Source of the DNA: Distichodus sexfasciatus
Lineage: Eukaryota; Chordata; Actinopteri; Characiformes; Distichodontidae
Direction of reading: 5' to 3'
DNA: 64,000 bases
NCBI GenBank assembly: GCA_032718565.1
Contig: JAVGVS010000001.1
Span: forward strand, 62,001-126,000
Positions 32,501 to 47,500 of the stretch are shown piece by piece; position 1 is the first letter of the stretch, and each line of letters starts with the position of its first letter. Under the pieces are notes generated by a model, which was not told where the DNA came from, made no database searches, and saw only the letters and a program-made list of their open reading frames with translations. The position numbers and the translations under genes are program-made.

Positions 32501-35500
32501 GTTTTTGTGATTTCCATGCTTCCGAGTACACTAAAGAAAAAACTTCATCATTTCACCACTTCATCATCATTTACCCCCTTGTCCTCTCCATAATGTAAAA
32601 CTTCATGACAGCCCTAGCCAGATCTATCTCAAAGTGATATATTTTGTTGGGGCTAAGTTTCTCCTTCTTCGTGCCTAAACAATTAACACCCATCTAACAG
32701 CTCACCTCCATGGCTGCGTTGACAGCGGTATCGGCTCCCAGGCTGAAATCAGTGCCTGGCACGTTGTTGCTGATGGTGGCAGGGATGATGCACATGGGAA
32801 TACACAGCTCATCGTAGCGCCCCCTGGCTTCATACAGCTCCAGTATTCCTTCATAAGCCTACCAACGACACAAACACAAATCACCACAGCTGCACAACTG
32901 AGCGTTCAAGCACATCAAGGGAAGACCTGCATCGATGTTCACCTCAAATCCTCCGATTACTAGCAGTGACTGGATGTTGTATCTGTTAAGGTTTTCCACC
33001 AGTTTCTCCATGCAGGTGCTGGGGAGGGTTCTAGAGAGACACAAATGCAGTCATAGTTTTTTTTTAAGGGGAATAAGAATTTGAAATCAAACTAAAACAT
33101 AAGAAGATACGATCAACTTACCTTTTAGTCCCTAAAATTGAGCCTCCTTGGCCAGTCCAGCCAGCCACACTGTGCCAGGAAACCTCTTCAATCTTCTCAC
33201 AAATGAAAAAGATTTTATATCAAACACTGCAAAATGAGCTCACTGCTTTCACACACCAATAATCACAGCACGGCCCAACCAGCCTAGCACCAGTAACACC
33301 ACAGATCCTCATATGTGTGGCTCTAACCCACTGTAATGCAGCCTACAGTATGTTTATTAAATAAAGAATCTTTAAGTGACTTATTAATTGTGCTTGATGA
33401 TGGTACCAGCTCATTACTGGTCCAGGATTCGAACCAGCGACCCTGAGATCACGGGAGTAGCTCCCTAACTCCAAAAAATAGTTCCCTTTTAAGGTTGCAT
33501 TTCTTGGAACATTTCTTACCGCTCCACTGGCGAGTCCTTCAAACCCATCGTAGACGGTGTAGACTCTGTGTCCAGCTGCCAACCCCATTCTCACTGCAGA
33601 TCTCACCGCTGAGTTCATCCCTGCAGCCGGAGCTCCCACGTTCAGAATGGCCAGAGTGAAATTACTCTGTGGGGAAACGTTTCAGCCTTTATTAGGCTGA
33701 ACACGCAGCGCCGGAAAAATTTCAAGAGACAAAAATCAAATCAAGCTTCAAAACGATACCTATATCGAATGAATCGGACGACATATGACTGAAATATCAA
33801 CATTCAAATGAGTCGGGTTTCTCCTGTCACGCCAAGTGAGAAACGGAGAAATCTGCCTTTGAAGTTGACTATTGACGTAGCACTCACAGACGCTTGGTGC
33901 GGTCGCGGCTACGTTTGTATTTACGGTAGCCTACGCTGCATTCACAGCCACACGGATAGCCTACCTGCGTTAGGTTAACTGAACTCGGGAGACGGAGATG
34001 GATTCCGGAGAAATATCTTCACGCTAGTCAACCAGTGGATTTACCGTAAATATTGAAGTAGAGCGGTCAAAACAGAAACTTTTAACATTCTGCTGGAATT
34101 GAATTCCTCATCTCAAGGAAGTCACGTTTTTAGGATGGAAAGGGTAAGTTTTTCAGCTAAATTTATTCACAACAGTACAGTATAGACCTTCCACTGTTTT
34201 AAAATACTAAAAACAAAAAAATCCAAAATTTTACCCCACGCAACATAAACGCTCATTTTTCTCAGAAACCTCTGTTGCTACAAGCGACTGGTTTTGCCGT
34301 AGAGGGTCACAATTTATCACTACATGACCAGGTGAAATTTAGAATACTGTCATTCAGTAGAATTATTTAGCAGGAAATGGCAACAGCTCTGTCATGACCC
34401 CCCTGGACTTTGGCCATAACAGGCTTCACATTGACTTTGCTGAGCTGCCAGCAGATGCCGCCATTGTTTGGTTTTTACTGTGTTTCAGCTCAGTCTCGTG
34501 CTCCCAGTCTGTCAAGTCCCACCTTCCTATTGTGAGATCAGATCAGGTAGATCAGTGTTCATTAGTTTGTTCAACTGGTTCTTGTTTGTTTTGGTCCAGC
34601 CCCCTGTTTTGATCGGTTCTCACTTCATTGGTTTACCCTGATTATTTTCTGATTGCTTTTTGATTGGTTCCCCTTTGTTTAGTTGGTGTGCTGCATGTGG
34701 TTTCAAGAAAGAAGAAGAAGAACAAGTTCTGTTTGGTTTGTGGCCCTCGTGCTGGTTTTGTTTCTGGTTTTGAAGTTTGTCAATAAAGATGGCTTGCACC
34801 GTGACCTCGCCTCGTGTCATGCCGACGCCACTCCTCGTGACAAGATCGAAATAACAAAAACACGGTTGTTATACCTGGATTAATACTGAGTCTGTATTAC
34901 AATTACAGATGGTCCCCGAGACACGATGGTTCGACTTGCGATGATACTGATACGACAAAATGATCAAAATATTTTAAACATAGCAGTGTATGCCGTACGA
35001 TACATTGCTGTATGATATACCTTGTGAGGTGCCTCACTCTCGCCAGCGATCCTCAAAGTTCTGCTGTGTCGGTGTTAGAGCATGTATTTTTTCTGTGGTT
35101 TTGGTGTTACAAAGCCCAATTTTTGGAAAAAATGTCTTACAAATGCCCAAGTATGTCTCCTGCTGGTAGCAGGAGACATGTCTCGGCTCAACGATATTTT
35201 TAAGTTATGATGGGGTCATTGGAACACATTTCCATTGTAAGTCGGGGCCATACCTGTATTAGAAATGTTTTAGTAGGTTTTTTTAACCGGTGGTCTGCGT
35301 CGGCAATGCAGGGGGTCTGCGACATGCAGTCCAGTTTCACAACTGAAAGCTTTTTTGTGATATCCCTTCTGAATTATTTTGTTAAAACGGGGCGTTTAGT
35401 GTCACTGAACTTTCCTCGTTTTGTGAGGTTTGGTTCAGCTGACCAGATAACCTGATCCTCATTAAGCTGAAACAGGTGTGTTGGTGTTGGAATTCAACAT

Positions 35501-38500
35501 CTGCACACTGAGCAGCTGCCATAGATATAGAAATGTGGATTTAAAAATACGGAGTGCATACCTGCAAACTCAGAAGGGCTCAAAAAGGTGACAACCTAAA
35601 TCATTCCACCCCCACCCCCAAACATAGCTGTATGTAGAATAAAAGTGCTGGCATTAGACAGCAGGGCTGGGTATCGTTGCTGATTTCCTGAATCGATTCG
35701 ATTCACAAGGTCATGATCCAATTCAATTCTCGATTCGATTTGATTCAACATCGATTTATTTAGAGATTTCTTTGCGTCAGTACTAGTTTTGCCTGGTTCT
35801 AAAATGAGGTCAGACGGTGACTTGAGCGAAGCAGCTTCAGCCATGGCTCTATTTGGTTTCGGTTTCGCCGGTCTCACGTTTTTATAGCTCTCCTTGCGTG
35901 GTCGTGAGAAGTAGTGCATACTATGGCGTCACAGCAATGCCAAAACTAGAGCGCGCAAAATTTCGCGGGCGTAAATTTAAAAGTCGCATGCGCAAATGTG
36001 AAACTTGAGAGCACAAAATTAAGAATCGAGTGCGCGGTTGTGATAATATTGTGCGCAAACTGTATTTTTCCTCTCGCGAATGTCTTTTTTCTTCTCGATG
36101 TGTTAAATGTCCTCGCGCGCACAGTAGATTACTGACGAGCAGCTTCTTTGCTCGAGTGAGATTTCTGCGCGCTGCTTGAAAGGGGATAGGTTTTGGCAGT
36201 GTGGGGGCGAGGTTTTGGCAGCTTCTACCTGCAAATCCTATTGGCCAATGGCTCCTGATCCACGAATTTTTGAATCGATATCGTATTTTTCGAACGAGAA
36301 TCGATATTGATCGGTGAATCAATTTTTTGAACCCAGCCCTATTAGATAGTACTTGCATGAGTTTTTATTAGGCATTCTATGGCTTAGTACTATGACAAAT
36401 AATAATGTTAGTGCCAGATGGAAATAAAATTTCCTTAAATAGTTTTCCTTTTTTCCTATTGATTTCTCTCTAACATTATAAAATTGAAAAAATCTGATTA
36501 CCTGAAAATGAAGAAATACTGAATTTTTTGGTAATTCCGAGCCAATCTGGACCCACGTTGCCCTATAAAATTAGCTGCTTTTGTCTTTTCTGGGAGAGAA
36601 CTACATTTTCCACAATCCCCCGCGTGTCACAATAAATCGATGGACGATCGTTCCAGAAAAAACGCTGAAAATCTCAATTAAGTCTGTATTGTGAGTAGAA
36701 CGCTGGTTGTTTTTGTTAGTTTTGTCTGTAATAAAGGGGACGTTTTGACTGAACTAGAGCATTTTAGCGGGGAACGGTGCTCACACACGCGCTCGCAAAC
36801 ATCGCGAAAAATGTCATTTATGCTTTTACGCATTTACTTCTGTTTTTCTGTATATCTCACAAATACTTTCACACACAGAGGGATCAGGTCTTGCCTTGAC
36901 CGTGCTACTGAAACCGTTGTGCGCCAGTAATAAGCGCCCGCCCCGAAAAAACTCTCTGGATCTACACGATTCACATAAATGAATTTTGCCGAAAAGGGAC
37001 TAGTTTGCAGGTATGGGAGTGGCTTTTAAAATGTTTTCCTGAGCTATACACGCAGCATCTAGTCAACTTCATTCCAACTCCTATGCAACCGGCATGGCAG
37101 TTAGTACTGAAACGCCCCAAGTTAGATTCCTGTAGAGGTTAATGTTATGCAAAAGGTTAAAAGCCTCAAAAAATAACATTTCTTTCTACAAACATACATA
37201 CCTACGCACACTCTCTCCCAACATGTTCAGAATCTGTTAAAGAATATTAGAAACACACTTTGTTGAAAGTGATGTCAGTAACTGTGTCCTGCCATCACCA
37301 GTGGTGGAATGTAACTAAGTACAAATACTTTGTTACTCTTTTCTTTGTTACATTTTCACGTATCTGTACTTTACTTAAGTAGAAATAATAATGGATACTT
37401 TTACTTCACTACATTTTGCAGCTATTATCTATACTTTCTACTCGACTACATTTCTAAAATGCATTCCATTACATTTTATTTGGCCCTGTCACTTTTTTTG
37501 CTGAAGTTGCCTAGGCTATGTGGCTGTCTTGGAGGTTTAAACCAACCAGATTGATAGGTTATTTTATGTGAAGTCACTTACCGGGAGTCGCAACATTGAG
37601 ATGCTTTGCAACAGTTTTCATTCATCAATACGGGTGACGTATAAAACGTTTTGCTATCTTGAACTAGAGGCACTTGTCTGGGATAAATGATAAGGTTCAC
37701 CATCGACAGTAATGTTAGCTGCCATGCAAGGTAATGACCTGCTAGTTCACGGTTTATGAACAGATACGTTACCCGACGTCCCGTGACAATTGGCCTTTTT
37801 TTAAATGAATAAGTTGTCCTATGTTTCGTCCCAGCTTGACTAGCGTTATATTCAGTGATGTCACTTAAATGACTGATATGATGACTGATATAATATTATT
37901 GAAATATTGAAACAGACCATTAAGTGACAACATAGACCTATTGCACAAGTACTTTTACTTTTAGTACTTTAAGTATGTTTAAAAGTAAGTACTTCTTACT
38001 TTTACTTAAGTGGGGTTGATGATGTAGTAGTTTTACTTTTACTTAAGTATATTTTTTGCTGGTTAATTGTACTTTTACTTAAGTACTGAGAGCCACTACT
38101 TCCTCCACCTCTGGCCGTCACATATCGGTGCGGTGCTGGTGCAGTGATCTAAGTGAGTGAAGCCCTGTGTTGGCGATCTTAAGATTTAAAAGTGAATGAA
38201 ATGATTATTTGTCATTGTGAACACGCCACAGCACAGCACACAGTGCACCACAATGAAATGTGACCTCTGCATTTGACCCATCCGTGAAGGAGTAAAAGGG
38301 CAGTGGGTCCGGAACTTGACCCACCAACTTTCTGACCACGGAGTCAGCTCCCTAACTGTTCACTATCAACTGCATCAGGAAGCAGAATTCCTGAATCCCG
38401 GGAAACACAGTCCCCGAACAAGACCCTTAAAGCCAGGTTGCTAAGTGGAGACTGTTCTAGTGATTAGGAAGTGGAAGTTGCTCTGGATAAGACTGCCTGG

Positions 38501-41500
38501 TGAAATATCAGAAAGATAAACAATATAAGATCTCACCTTCTCTTGAGCAGGCTTCTGGTACGCCAGCAGCTTGTAAATGTTCCAGTTGTTTTCAAAGCTC
38601 CTGAAATGTTCAGCATCATGGGTCATCTACAAGATCACTGGCACTTTAAGGGCATGTGAAAACACCTCAAATTGGAAAAGGAAACGTGCAGCACTGTGTA
38701 AAATCTTGACCCGGCGCTCCTTATTTCTTAATATTTTGCTTCCAGAGTGCCAGACTGTCCTACGTTTTTAGTCTTGAGAAACAGCATTTACATGCATGTT
38801 TGCACGTTGCAATAAATCATTACACCTACTGACTAGCAAGATGAGGAGTGACTTAACACTTTCACATCGCACTGTTTTTCAACCTACTTTTTTCAAAAAT
38901 TATTGTTTTTTCTCTAAAATGACTCAAATTTTATTTAAGAATTTTGAATTAAATGTTACCATTTAATGTATCTGAAAATTATATGACAAATAATTATACT
39001 ATTGTATATTCATTCATTCAATCACTCATTTTTCGAACCGCTGAATCCCAACTGGGGTCGCAGGGGGACCGGAGCCTATCCTGGGAACTACGGGCACAAG
39101 GTGGGGACCAACCCTGGGCAGGCATTAACACACAGCAGGGCACACACACACTTACACCTTACGGGGCCAATATGGAGTCGCCAATTAACCTATAGTCCAT
39201 ACTTTTGGAGTGTGGGAGGAAACCCATGTAAACACAGGGAGAGCATGCAAACTCCATACTGTAAGGAGATTCCTTATATAAAGAAATGAATATTTATATT
39301 ATTTTAGTTATTACATGAAAATTAATGCAGTTAACTCTGAAAGTGTGACATTTTATACCTGACAAATTTCAATATATTTTCCCTTCATTACGTTGTTGGT
39401 TTTGGACTCCTTTCTCTTATTAAACTCCATTTGCTGTGCACTTGCAGCTCCAACTGTTTTTACATCCATTAAAAATGTCAAGTAAAATATGACATTTTGC
39501 AGCATTCTGACACAAAGATAAACCTCAGATACAGAGGGACAGGTCCTTACCGTCCACGGAGCTGAATGGCATCCTCAAACTTTTTCTCATTCATGGACTT
39601 CTGCACCTCTTTAGTCTGGAACAAGTTTTTTTTGGAACAAAGATTACACTTAGTAACAAAAAAAGAAAAATGGGCAGTGACATGATATTTTATCTCAGCT
39701 GTCTCTCGTCTGGTGACTAAGTGACTTCTTTATAGTGAACATTTCATTCATCAGATGGGGACTCACTATTTCCACCGCTTCCATGAGGGGGAGTCGCACC
39801 GACTGGTTCCCCGACAGGCCGATTACACACGCGGGGGTGTCTGGGGTCGCCTCCATCAGGGCCACGACCGCTTCCACCCCCAGTTTACTGCTCTGGAAAA
39901 AAACAGAACAACCGCATTTCACTCAGAATCGAACACACAGTCGTACTTTTAATTAGATGTAACTAACTAGAACTTTAATTATGATGTTATACCTTCCTTT
40001 TTTGGGGTATCATTTTCTAGAATTGACAGTATATGTTGCTACGGAGCAGGTTTTCACACTTACCAGCACTCGATCAAAGGCCGACGGAGTTCCTCCTCTC
40101 TGCACATGACCCAGTACAGTCACCCGGGTGTCATACCCCAGTCTCGACACTACAAGCTGGACATACACATTCACACATTACCTGAGGACCCTCGTACTGC
40201 AATGGACATTAATTTAGTCTATTTCCAGCAAAGGACAAAATTCATTTAAAACATCTGAAATGTCTGACTCCTTCCAGGAGACAGACTTACGTCTTTGATG
40301 TAGCTTGAGGAGATCGGCTCTCCCTTTTTGTTGATGGCTCCTTCAGCGACTATGATGATGTTTAGTCTGGATCCTTTACTACGGCTCTGTACACAGTAAC
40401 TCAAAGCATTACTACTGCAAGCATTGATTTACAGGGCTTTGAAACTTTAAAGTCTCATAAGATCAAGGTCTTATATACACTACTTATCTTACATACACTG
40501 TGAGAAAAAGAGGAGCTCTAACTCTTTGCCCATAACTTTAGATCTCGAATAGATTTTTGAAAATTGCGTCACTGTTGCATTCAGAAATAAAATGTAAAAT
40601 GTAGCCACAATATCTTGTGGATTGACGATTATCTCAAACAAAAACATTTTCATATTAGCGATACATGACTTGTCAACAAAAAGTCAATTTATAACCAAAT
40701 TTATCAGTTCTTCCAATTACAAGTTATGTTCAAACAAGCACAGACACAGGCACAAAGCTGAGAATGCAACTGGTCAACTGTGCAGTCAGTGATGGTTTAT
40801 TCCAGACAGTTTTGGGTTTTGTTTTGTAAGGTATTGTAGCTACATGGGTGGATAATATAATAATTATTTTACTGAAAATGTAATTCTGAGTGCAACAGTG
40901 AATTTTGGAAGGCATTCAACATTTGCCAAAGTTTTTCGGCAAAGGTTCCCTTTTTGTGGTGCCATTTTTGACTCAGTGTAGTTACCTAGTCATAAATGCA
41001 TTCATTTACATTTCCGGCATTTAGCAGACGCTCTTATCCAGAGCGACTTACATTTCCTAATTTCAGTCTCAGTTCCCCTGAGAGCAATTTAGGGTTAAGG
41101 GTCTTGCTCTGGGACCCAGTGTTGGTAATGCCAGAGCTCAGATTCAAACCCACGACCTTTTGGTCCAGAGGCGGGTGTCCTACCAATAGGCCACCAACAC
41201 CCCTATTCATTCAACACAAACAAATCCAGACTAACATTAGTTATGATTAAAGTGAAGTGAGTGAGTATGTGTCACTATGAACACACCACAACACACCACA
41301 ACGAAATGTGACCTCTGCATTTGACCCATCCGTGAAGGAGCAGTGGGCAGCTATAGAGTACCTCAGTGGTAACCTTACCGGCCATGGATTTAAATCTGCG
41401 ACCTTTTGATCAGGGGGCGAACACCCTACCGTTATGCCAAAAACTACCCCATACCACCAACTGCCCCTGCAGTTGTTAGCGTAACCCTGTGCTCAGAAGG

Positions 41501-44500
41501 TCGTCGATTTGAATCCCGGACCGGTAAAAGTACTCATGACCATCCCCAAACATTGCTCCCCCAGCGCTGCCCTTTTCAGCTGCCCACTGCTCCTTCACGG
41601 ATGGCTCAAATGCAGAGGTCACATTTCATTGTGGTGCACTGTGTGCTGTGCTGTGCTGTGCTGCGTTCACAATGATAATCACCCACTTTCACTTTAATTC
41701 GTGGTGTCCAATAAATTGAACAACAATCCCTAGGCTTTGATTTAGTGGATTATAATTCCTGCAGGAACGGCTTAACACTACTAGGTACGAACTGACCTAT
41801 AAGTAGTACGATTTATAAGGATGGCAGTGTAGCTTGAGTGTGTCAGTCTCACCTCTCCCAGTCGAGCGCACATGACGTCCTCCCAGCCCTCCTCCGGCGG
41901 TGCTTCGGGAATAAACAGCCAGTCAGCTCCGGACGCCAGCGCAGACACCAGAGCCAGATAACTGCATATCAGATAAAAACCTCAATCAGCACCACAGACC
42001 TCCGGCTCGAACACTGAGCCGACCTCTGTCCCTAATGCAGCCATGACTTTATCAGCAGCACTCTGAGTAATGTAGTGATGACCTTCACAAACGGCCAGGA
42101 CGTCTAAGTCTCTCCTTTTGTTTGCACTGCCAGCATGATGATTCTTTTTGCAGGATTTTGGACTGGAGACTCTCTCACAACTCTGCTAAAGATCCTCACA
42201 AAGACCTGTGACTACTAGATCGTTTTGTATCTTTTTTACCATATCAGTAGATACATTACACAATCTGTAAGCACTTAGTTATTGTGTCATTGTACTATCT
42301 TGTGATTTACACAGACTCACTACACTACAGTCCTTCCTTTTGTGTGAATATCTTTCATTGTGAATATTTTATCCTTATTGTCTGTAATCTGTCCATCATG
42401 TGTACAAGTAAGAATGTCATTGCACTGGGACAAGGTATGATATGTATAATGCAATAAAAGTTATTTTACTTTGACTTACCCACAGTGGCGTCCCATCACT
42501 TCCAGAACAAACGTGCGCTGGTGGCTGAAGCGCAGGGAGAGAGATTTACTAACTTAATTACTAAATTATGCTGTTCAAGATCTAGAAAAGAAACAACTGT
42601 CTACATTAGGGATGCACGATAAGGGAAATATTGGCCCGTGCCGATATCCGATATTTACATGTTTATATCTTTCGATACCGATGCCGATAAATGAGGAAGT
42701 CAGAGTCAAGCGAGAGCGCAGGCAGAGTTGCTCGCATAGAGATAAGATATTTTGCTTGCACACAAAAATAGCGGCATAACTCTGACATTTCTAACACAGC
42801 GCCAAGTCAAGCGAGCATGAAAGCAGAGTCGAGCGAGGGAAGAGCATTTCCAGCGTAGTGCACAACATTCTAAGAAAAAGTCCCTATGTGATATACCAAG
42901 TCAATTAGGGTGCGCGTGACACTCCGTGTGCACTACCTAGTGCGTAGAGAGCCGTTAAGCTACAACCCCAGCTATTTCCTGAAATGCATACTACCACATA
43001 GAAAAGTATGATAAGAGAGCCTTACCTACCATACTAATAAGTGAGGCAAACACACAATTTGGTTAGAAAGCTGAGCGATAAGAGATTTTGCTCGCAAACT
43101 CAGAATTTTGCCACAAAATAATGTCATACATTTTAAGAAATAAGGCATAAGCCATATAGAATGTGACCTTGGACTTTGGACATGCCTGGCACAAGCGAAC
43201 AATAAATGAGCGATAAAATATTGGCTGTAAATATCGGGCAAATCTAAGCAATGGTGCCATGCCGCTGACTAAAAAAAAGCAATTATCGGCCGATTCCGAT
43301 ATGATTCAGATATTATCGTGCATCCCTATGCTATACTTGACATTAAGGTCATGCATTTAATCTGACATTATGCACATTCACACTGTTCACAAGTTCACAG
43401 TGTGCATACGAATCAGGGCTTATAAATCCCGCATCCCAGTGGAATGGTGAGGACACTTTAGAGGCCTAGTGACTAGTCATCAAAGGGCAAGTTCTGACAT
43501 GGCAAACGTGCATTCCTTTAATAGATTAGGCAACAAAATTCTACAGCCTACAGCATATACTCCTCTCATTTCTTATGGAAGATTTAATGAATTTTGTTCT
43601 TCGCTTTTAAATTCTGCACTTGTTAAAACTGAAAAGTTAAATTATTTTTCAATATCTGATTCCCACGTTTTGCCATTGTTTTGCCAAGCTTGAAACTGAT
43701 ATCTGAAGGCTTTATTAAAGTTGCTACCTGATAGCTGTGGTAGTTATGGCATCAACAATTTCCATGATGCGATGGAGTGCGGAGTCAGCACCGATGGTCA
43801 TGTCAGTGCCACAGAAGTCGTTATCGATGGAGCCAACCAAGCCCACAATGTTCAGGTGATCGTACTGCTTAGCCGCTTCAGATGTTATCCTGCCTGGAAA
43901 GGAGAACATCATAATCAATGTGGGTACAGGACAGTTATAAACTAGTCTGAGAGAAATACTGGGTTTTATTTGCATCATCTTTAATATGTTCTCTTATAGC
44001 TTATGATCCATATGAAAATCTACAACTTTACTCACTGTTCATTCTGCAACGTGAAAAGTTCATATCTACAACTTTTGCAATTAGTTTTTCTCTAGGGATC
44101 AACCTGGATAGTTGGTAGTGTAACAGTTAGGGAGTTGGTCGTGATCGGAAGGTTGTCAGTTCAAGTCCCAGACCGGTAAAGGTATCACTGAGTTACTCAT
44201 GAGCAAGGTACCGTCCCCAAGCACTGCTCCCCGGGTGCTGTCAAAGCTGCCCACTTCTCCTTCATGGATGGGTCAAGTGCAGAGGTCACATTTTGGATAG
44301 AGTTCTTGATGCTGAACAAAACAAAAAATCTTTTGAAAGTTAACGTCAGTCCGTACCTTTGGCCACCAGTTCAGCAAGCAGCCCACTCCACTCGCTACGG
44401 AAGATGTTGGCCCCCGTCAGGCTGCCGTCTCCTCCGCACACGCAAAGATTGGTGATCCCTCGTTTCACCAGGTTAAAGGCAGCGGCCACGCGGCCCTCCC

Positions 44501-47500
44501 GGGTGGTGAAGGCTTTACAGCGGGCGCTGCCTATCACAGTCCCTCCCTGCAGGAGAGAGATAAAATCAGGATCATACTACCAACACAAGTCCATTCATAC
44601 ACTGTAAATCAAATCATTGTGTCTGTGTTGATAGGAGCACAAAGCATTAACAAGCTGCTTCTCCCAGTCTCTCCATGCATTCACCACATGGAGAGTTATT
44701 TTGTCAGCACGGAGCAGAATCACTCTCAAGACCTCCCAAGCTTTCCAAAGAACATGGAGTCAGTGAAAAAATGCAACAATTAATAACAAAATAAATCTTC
44801 AACAAATAAATTACTGTGTATCTTGGGCTTTAAGGAGGCCGTGCGTTTCACAGCAGCCAATGCACACAAACAGAGGAGCGAGTCTTGGACTGCATGTATT
44901 ATAACAGGGCAATTCCACTGTTATGAATGCAAATGTTTTTGGACTCATGCCGACAGAAAGGTCTCAGAGCATGCACAGTTTATGCGTAACAGTTTACATA
45001 TATTATATAACTGCTTTGGAAAGAAAACAGATTTTTTTCCCAGCTGCATGGAAAGCCAAACACAGGAAAACATAGAACACAAACAATTATAAATAGTTTT
45101 GTTCCTGTTTTTCTATGGAAAAGCTGAGATTTGCGTGGAATTGCCCAGGAGTACAAACATTAAATTTATGATGTAAGAAAAGCCATTTCAAACAGTAAGT
45201 TTAAAAACAACATCCAGACCACAGTCTCATCACCTTAAGACGTCTACAGTATGTTGGGTGAAAATGGGGAAAAGGCAAGAATGGGGATAAATTAAACAGT
45301 CTAATATAGAGGCACGCTGGAGAAAGGGTCTGATATTACACAAAACAGAATTACATCAAGGGTGCGGAAAACGTCTGTGCTATAGTCTACAACATTAAAA
45401 GGACATCAGGGTAAAGACCTGTAACAGTTTCACAGCACATGCAAAGTGACATCTTACCAGTACAGAATCAGAACTGGACAGACAAGAGAGAGAAAGAGGA
45501 AATACACAGAATGTTCACATCAAAAACTGTACACCATAGAAAACAAAACCAAGACTTTCCTAAAGGGAAAAGTTCCATCACCAATCCTGGAATAATTCTT
45601 AATTCCAACAAGGAACTTAAACATATAATTTTCAGAGATTTAAAAGGCAGTAAATGTTGTGCTGAAAACTACCAAATCATGTAAAATTATAGATTAAATA
45701 AAAAGCAATAAATCATTCATTCAAGTTAAAACTACTCATAAATCTTATAATTGATAAATTACATTTCTTAATTAGAATAAAACATATTAAACTGTCAAAA
45801 AGTAATGAAACAAAACTTTTGACTTCCCGCTTACATTTTTAAAAAATGATTAATTTGATGGAAATTTGATGGTAAAATTGTATTTGGAGTATAAAAACAA
45901 TTTGGATTGTGCCCTGCATGTGAGTGCTACTGGTTAGAACTGATGTTTTTTGGCCTCTTACCAGCTGGATGATGTTGGTAACACTGTGCCAGTGTGCCAG
46001 TTTGATATTGTCCCCGCCATCAACTAAACCCTGATAACCCTGTCAGAGATAAATACATATGCAAAGCATGAGAAAATCAGTAATAGATAGGTCAGTCACA
46101 TTAGATTATGTCTTTTTATTCTTGTCTCAAAAAGATTTCTTTCACTGATATAAGTCTCAAAACAAATAACATTTTAAAGTCCATTTGCCTACTGTACCCT
46201 CACCAACCTGCTCCTAATTCCTGTCTTGATTCAGCATATGTCCAGAATATGGCCATACCACATGAGAAATGAAAAGCATATCATAACCTAAACCCTCATC
46301 ATCTCCTCACTGCAATGACTACACAAGTAGTGCTGGTGAAATTACCTCGTGTATCAAAAAGACCTTGGCTCCAACATATATACCCATCCGAGTGACGGCT
46401 CGCACAGCAGCGTTCATACCTGAGTGGAATATTAGAGCTTCAACATAAAGAACTCAACTCACAATTTTCTCATAAATATGTAGAAATACCGTGTCTTAAA
46501 TTGTAAAAGTAGACATGATGTATAATTGTGTATATAATCTGTAATAAACATTCATCCGATGCGCTTATTCAGAGTAACTTGCATTTCCTAATTACAGGCA
46601 CAGTCTCCTCTGATAAACTTTAAGGGTTAAGGCGGTTTAGGGGATTCTAGACGCCACCACAGTAAGATTAAGAATATTTTTCTATTTCTGTATATTATGT
46701 ATATAAAGTAACAGTGAGTATAGAGTTTTGACATGTCTGGCTAAATACATGTTTCTCAGTGAGATGTTGATTAAATAGCTTAATTACCTAAATTCTCTAA
46801 ATCATTTATATTTATGGTATTTAGCAGACATTCTTATTTATGATTTTTTTCCCTCAAATTTCCATTTCATAATAACAGGGACATTCTTCCTGGAGCAAGC
46901 GGGGAAATAAGAGTCTTGCCCAGGGGTTATGAAGATGGTAGTTCTGGCAGTAAGATAGAGCTGGATTTGAACCTATGACCTCTTGATCCATATACAAGTA
47001 TCCATTAATAGCAAATCAATTTGTCCAGGTATGTTTTTTGATTAAAACTGTAATTAATTGTTCATTAAATTTATATTACGAACTACAGTTTTCGCTTTAT
47101 GTCAACACATATGTCTTAAATTCAGGCAATATGTAATCTGTCTCCTAAAATCTTAAATAAATTAAATTAAATTCCCTAACAGTGAGAGAAGAGTATTGTG
47201 ATGTATTTAAAGCAGTAATTTTAAGGTTATAGTTTTAAAGAAAAGGGAGAAATAAGTGGGAATAAATTAACTACAGTTCCTTGACAATCAGACCCCTGAA
47301 ACAAAACTAGGCAGAATGCAAAGCAGTAAAGGTCTGAGAGCTCCATAAGAATTAAGTATGAACAGAAAAAGGACTGAGGCCCCATCTGAGCTGAAGTGGA
47401 CCAAAAAGAGAACCGAGTCCCCTTTCAAATGAACTCACAGTGTGAACATGAAAAGAACCGAGTTCCCTTTCTGTTGGTCCACTTTTCGGACCACTTCTAG

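Noticed and set aside
35596..36358. Minus-strand frames of 107 and 145 residues
   Set aside because: They fall inside the nested hAT-like element and show no transposase similarity; its high-GC core makes chance frames likely.
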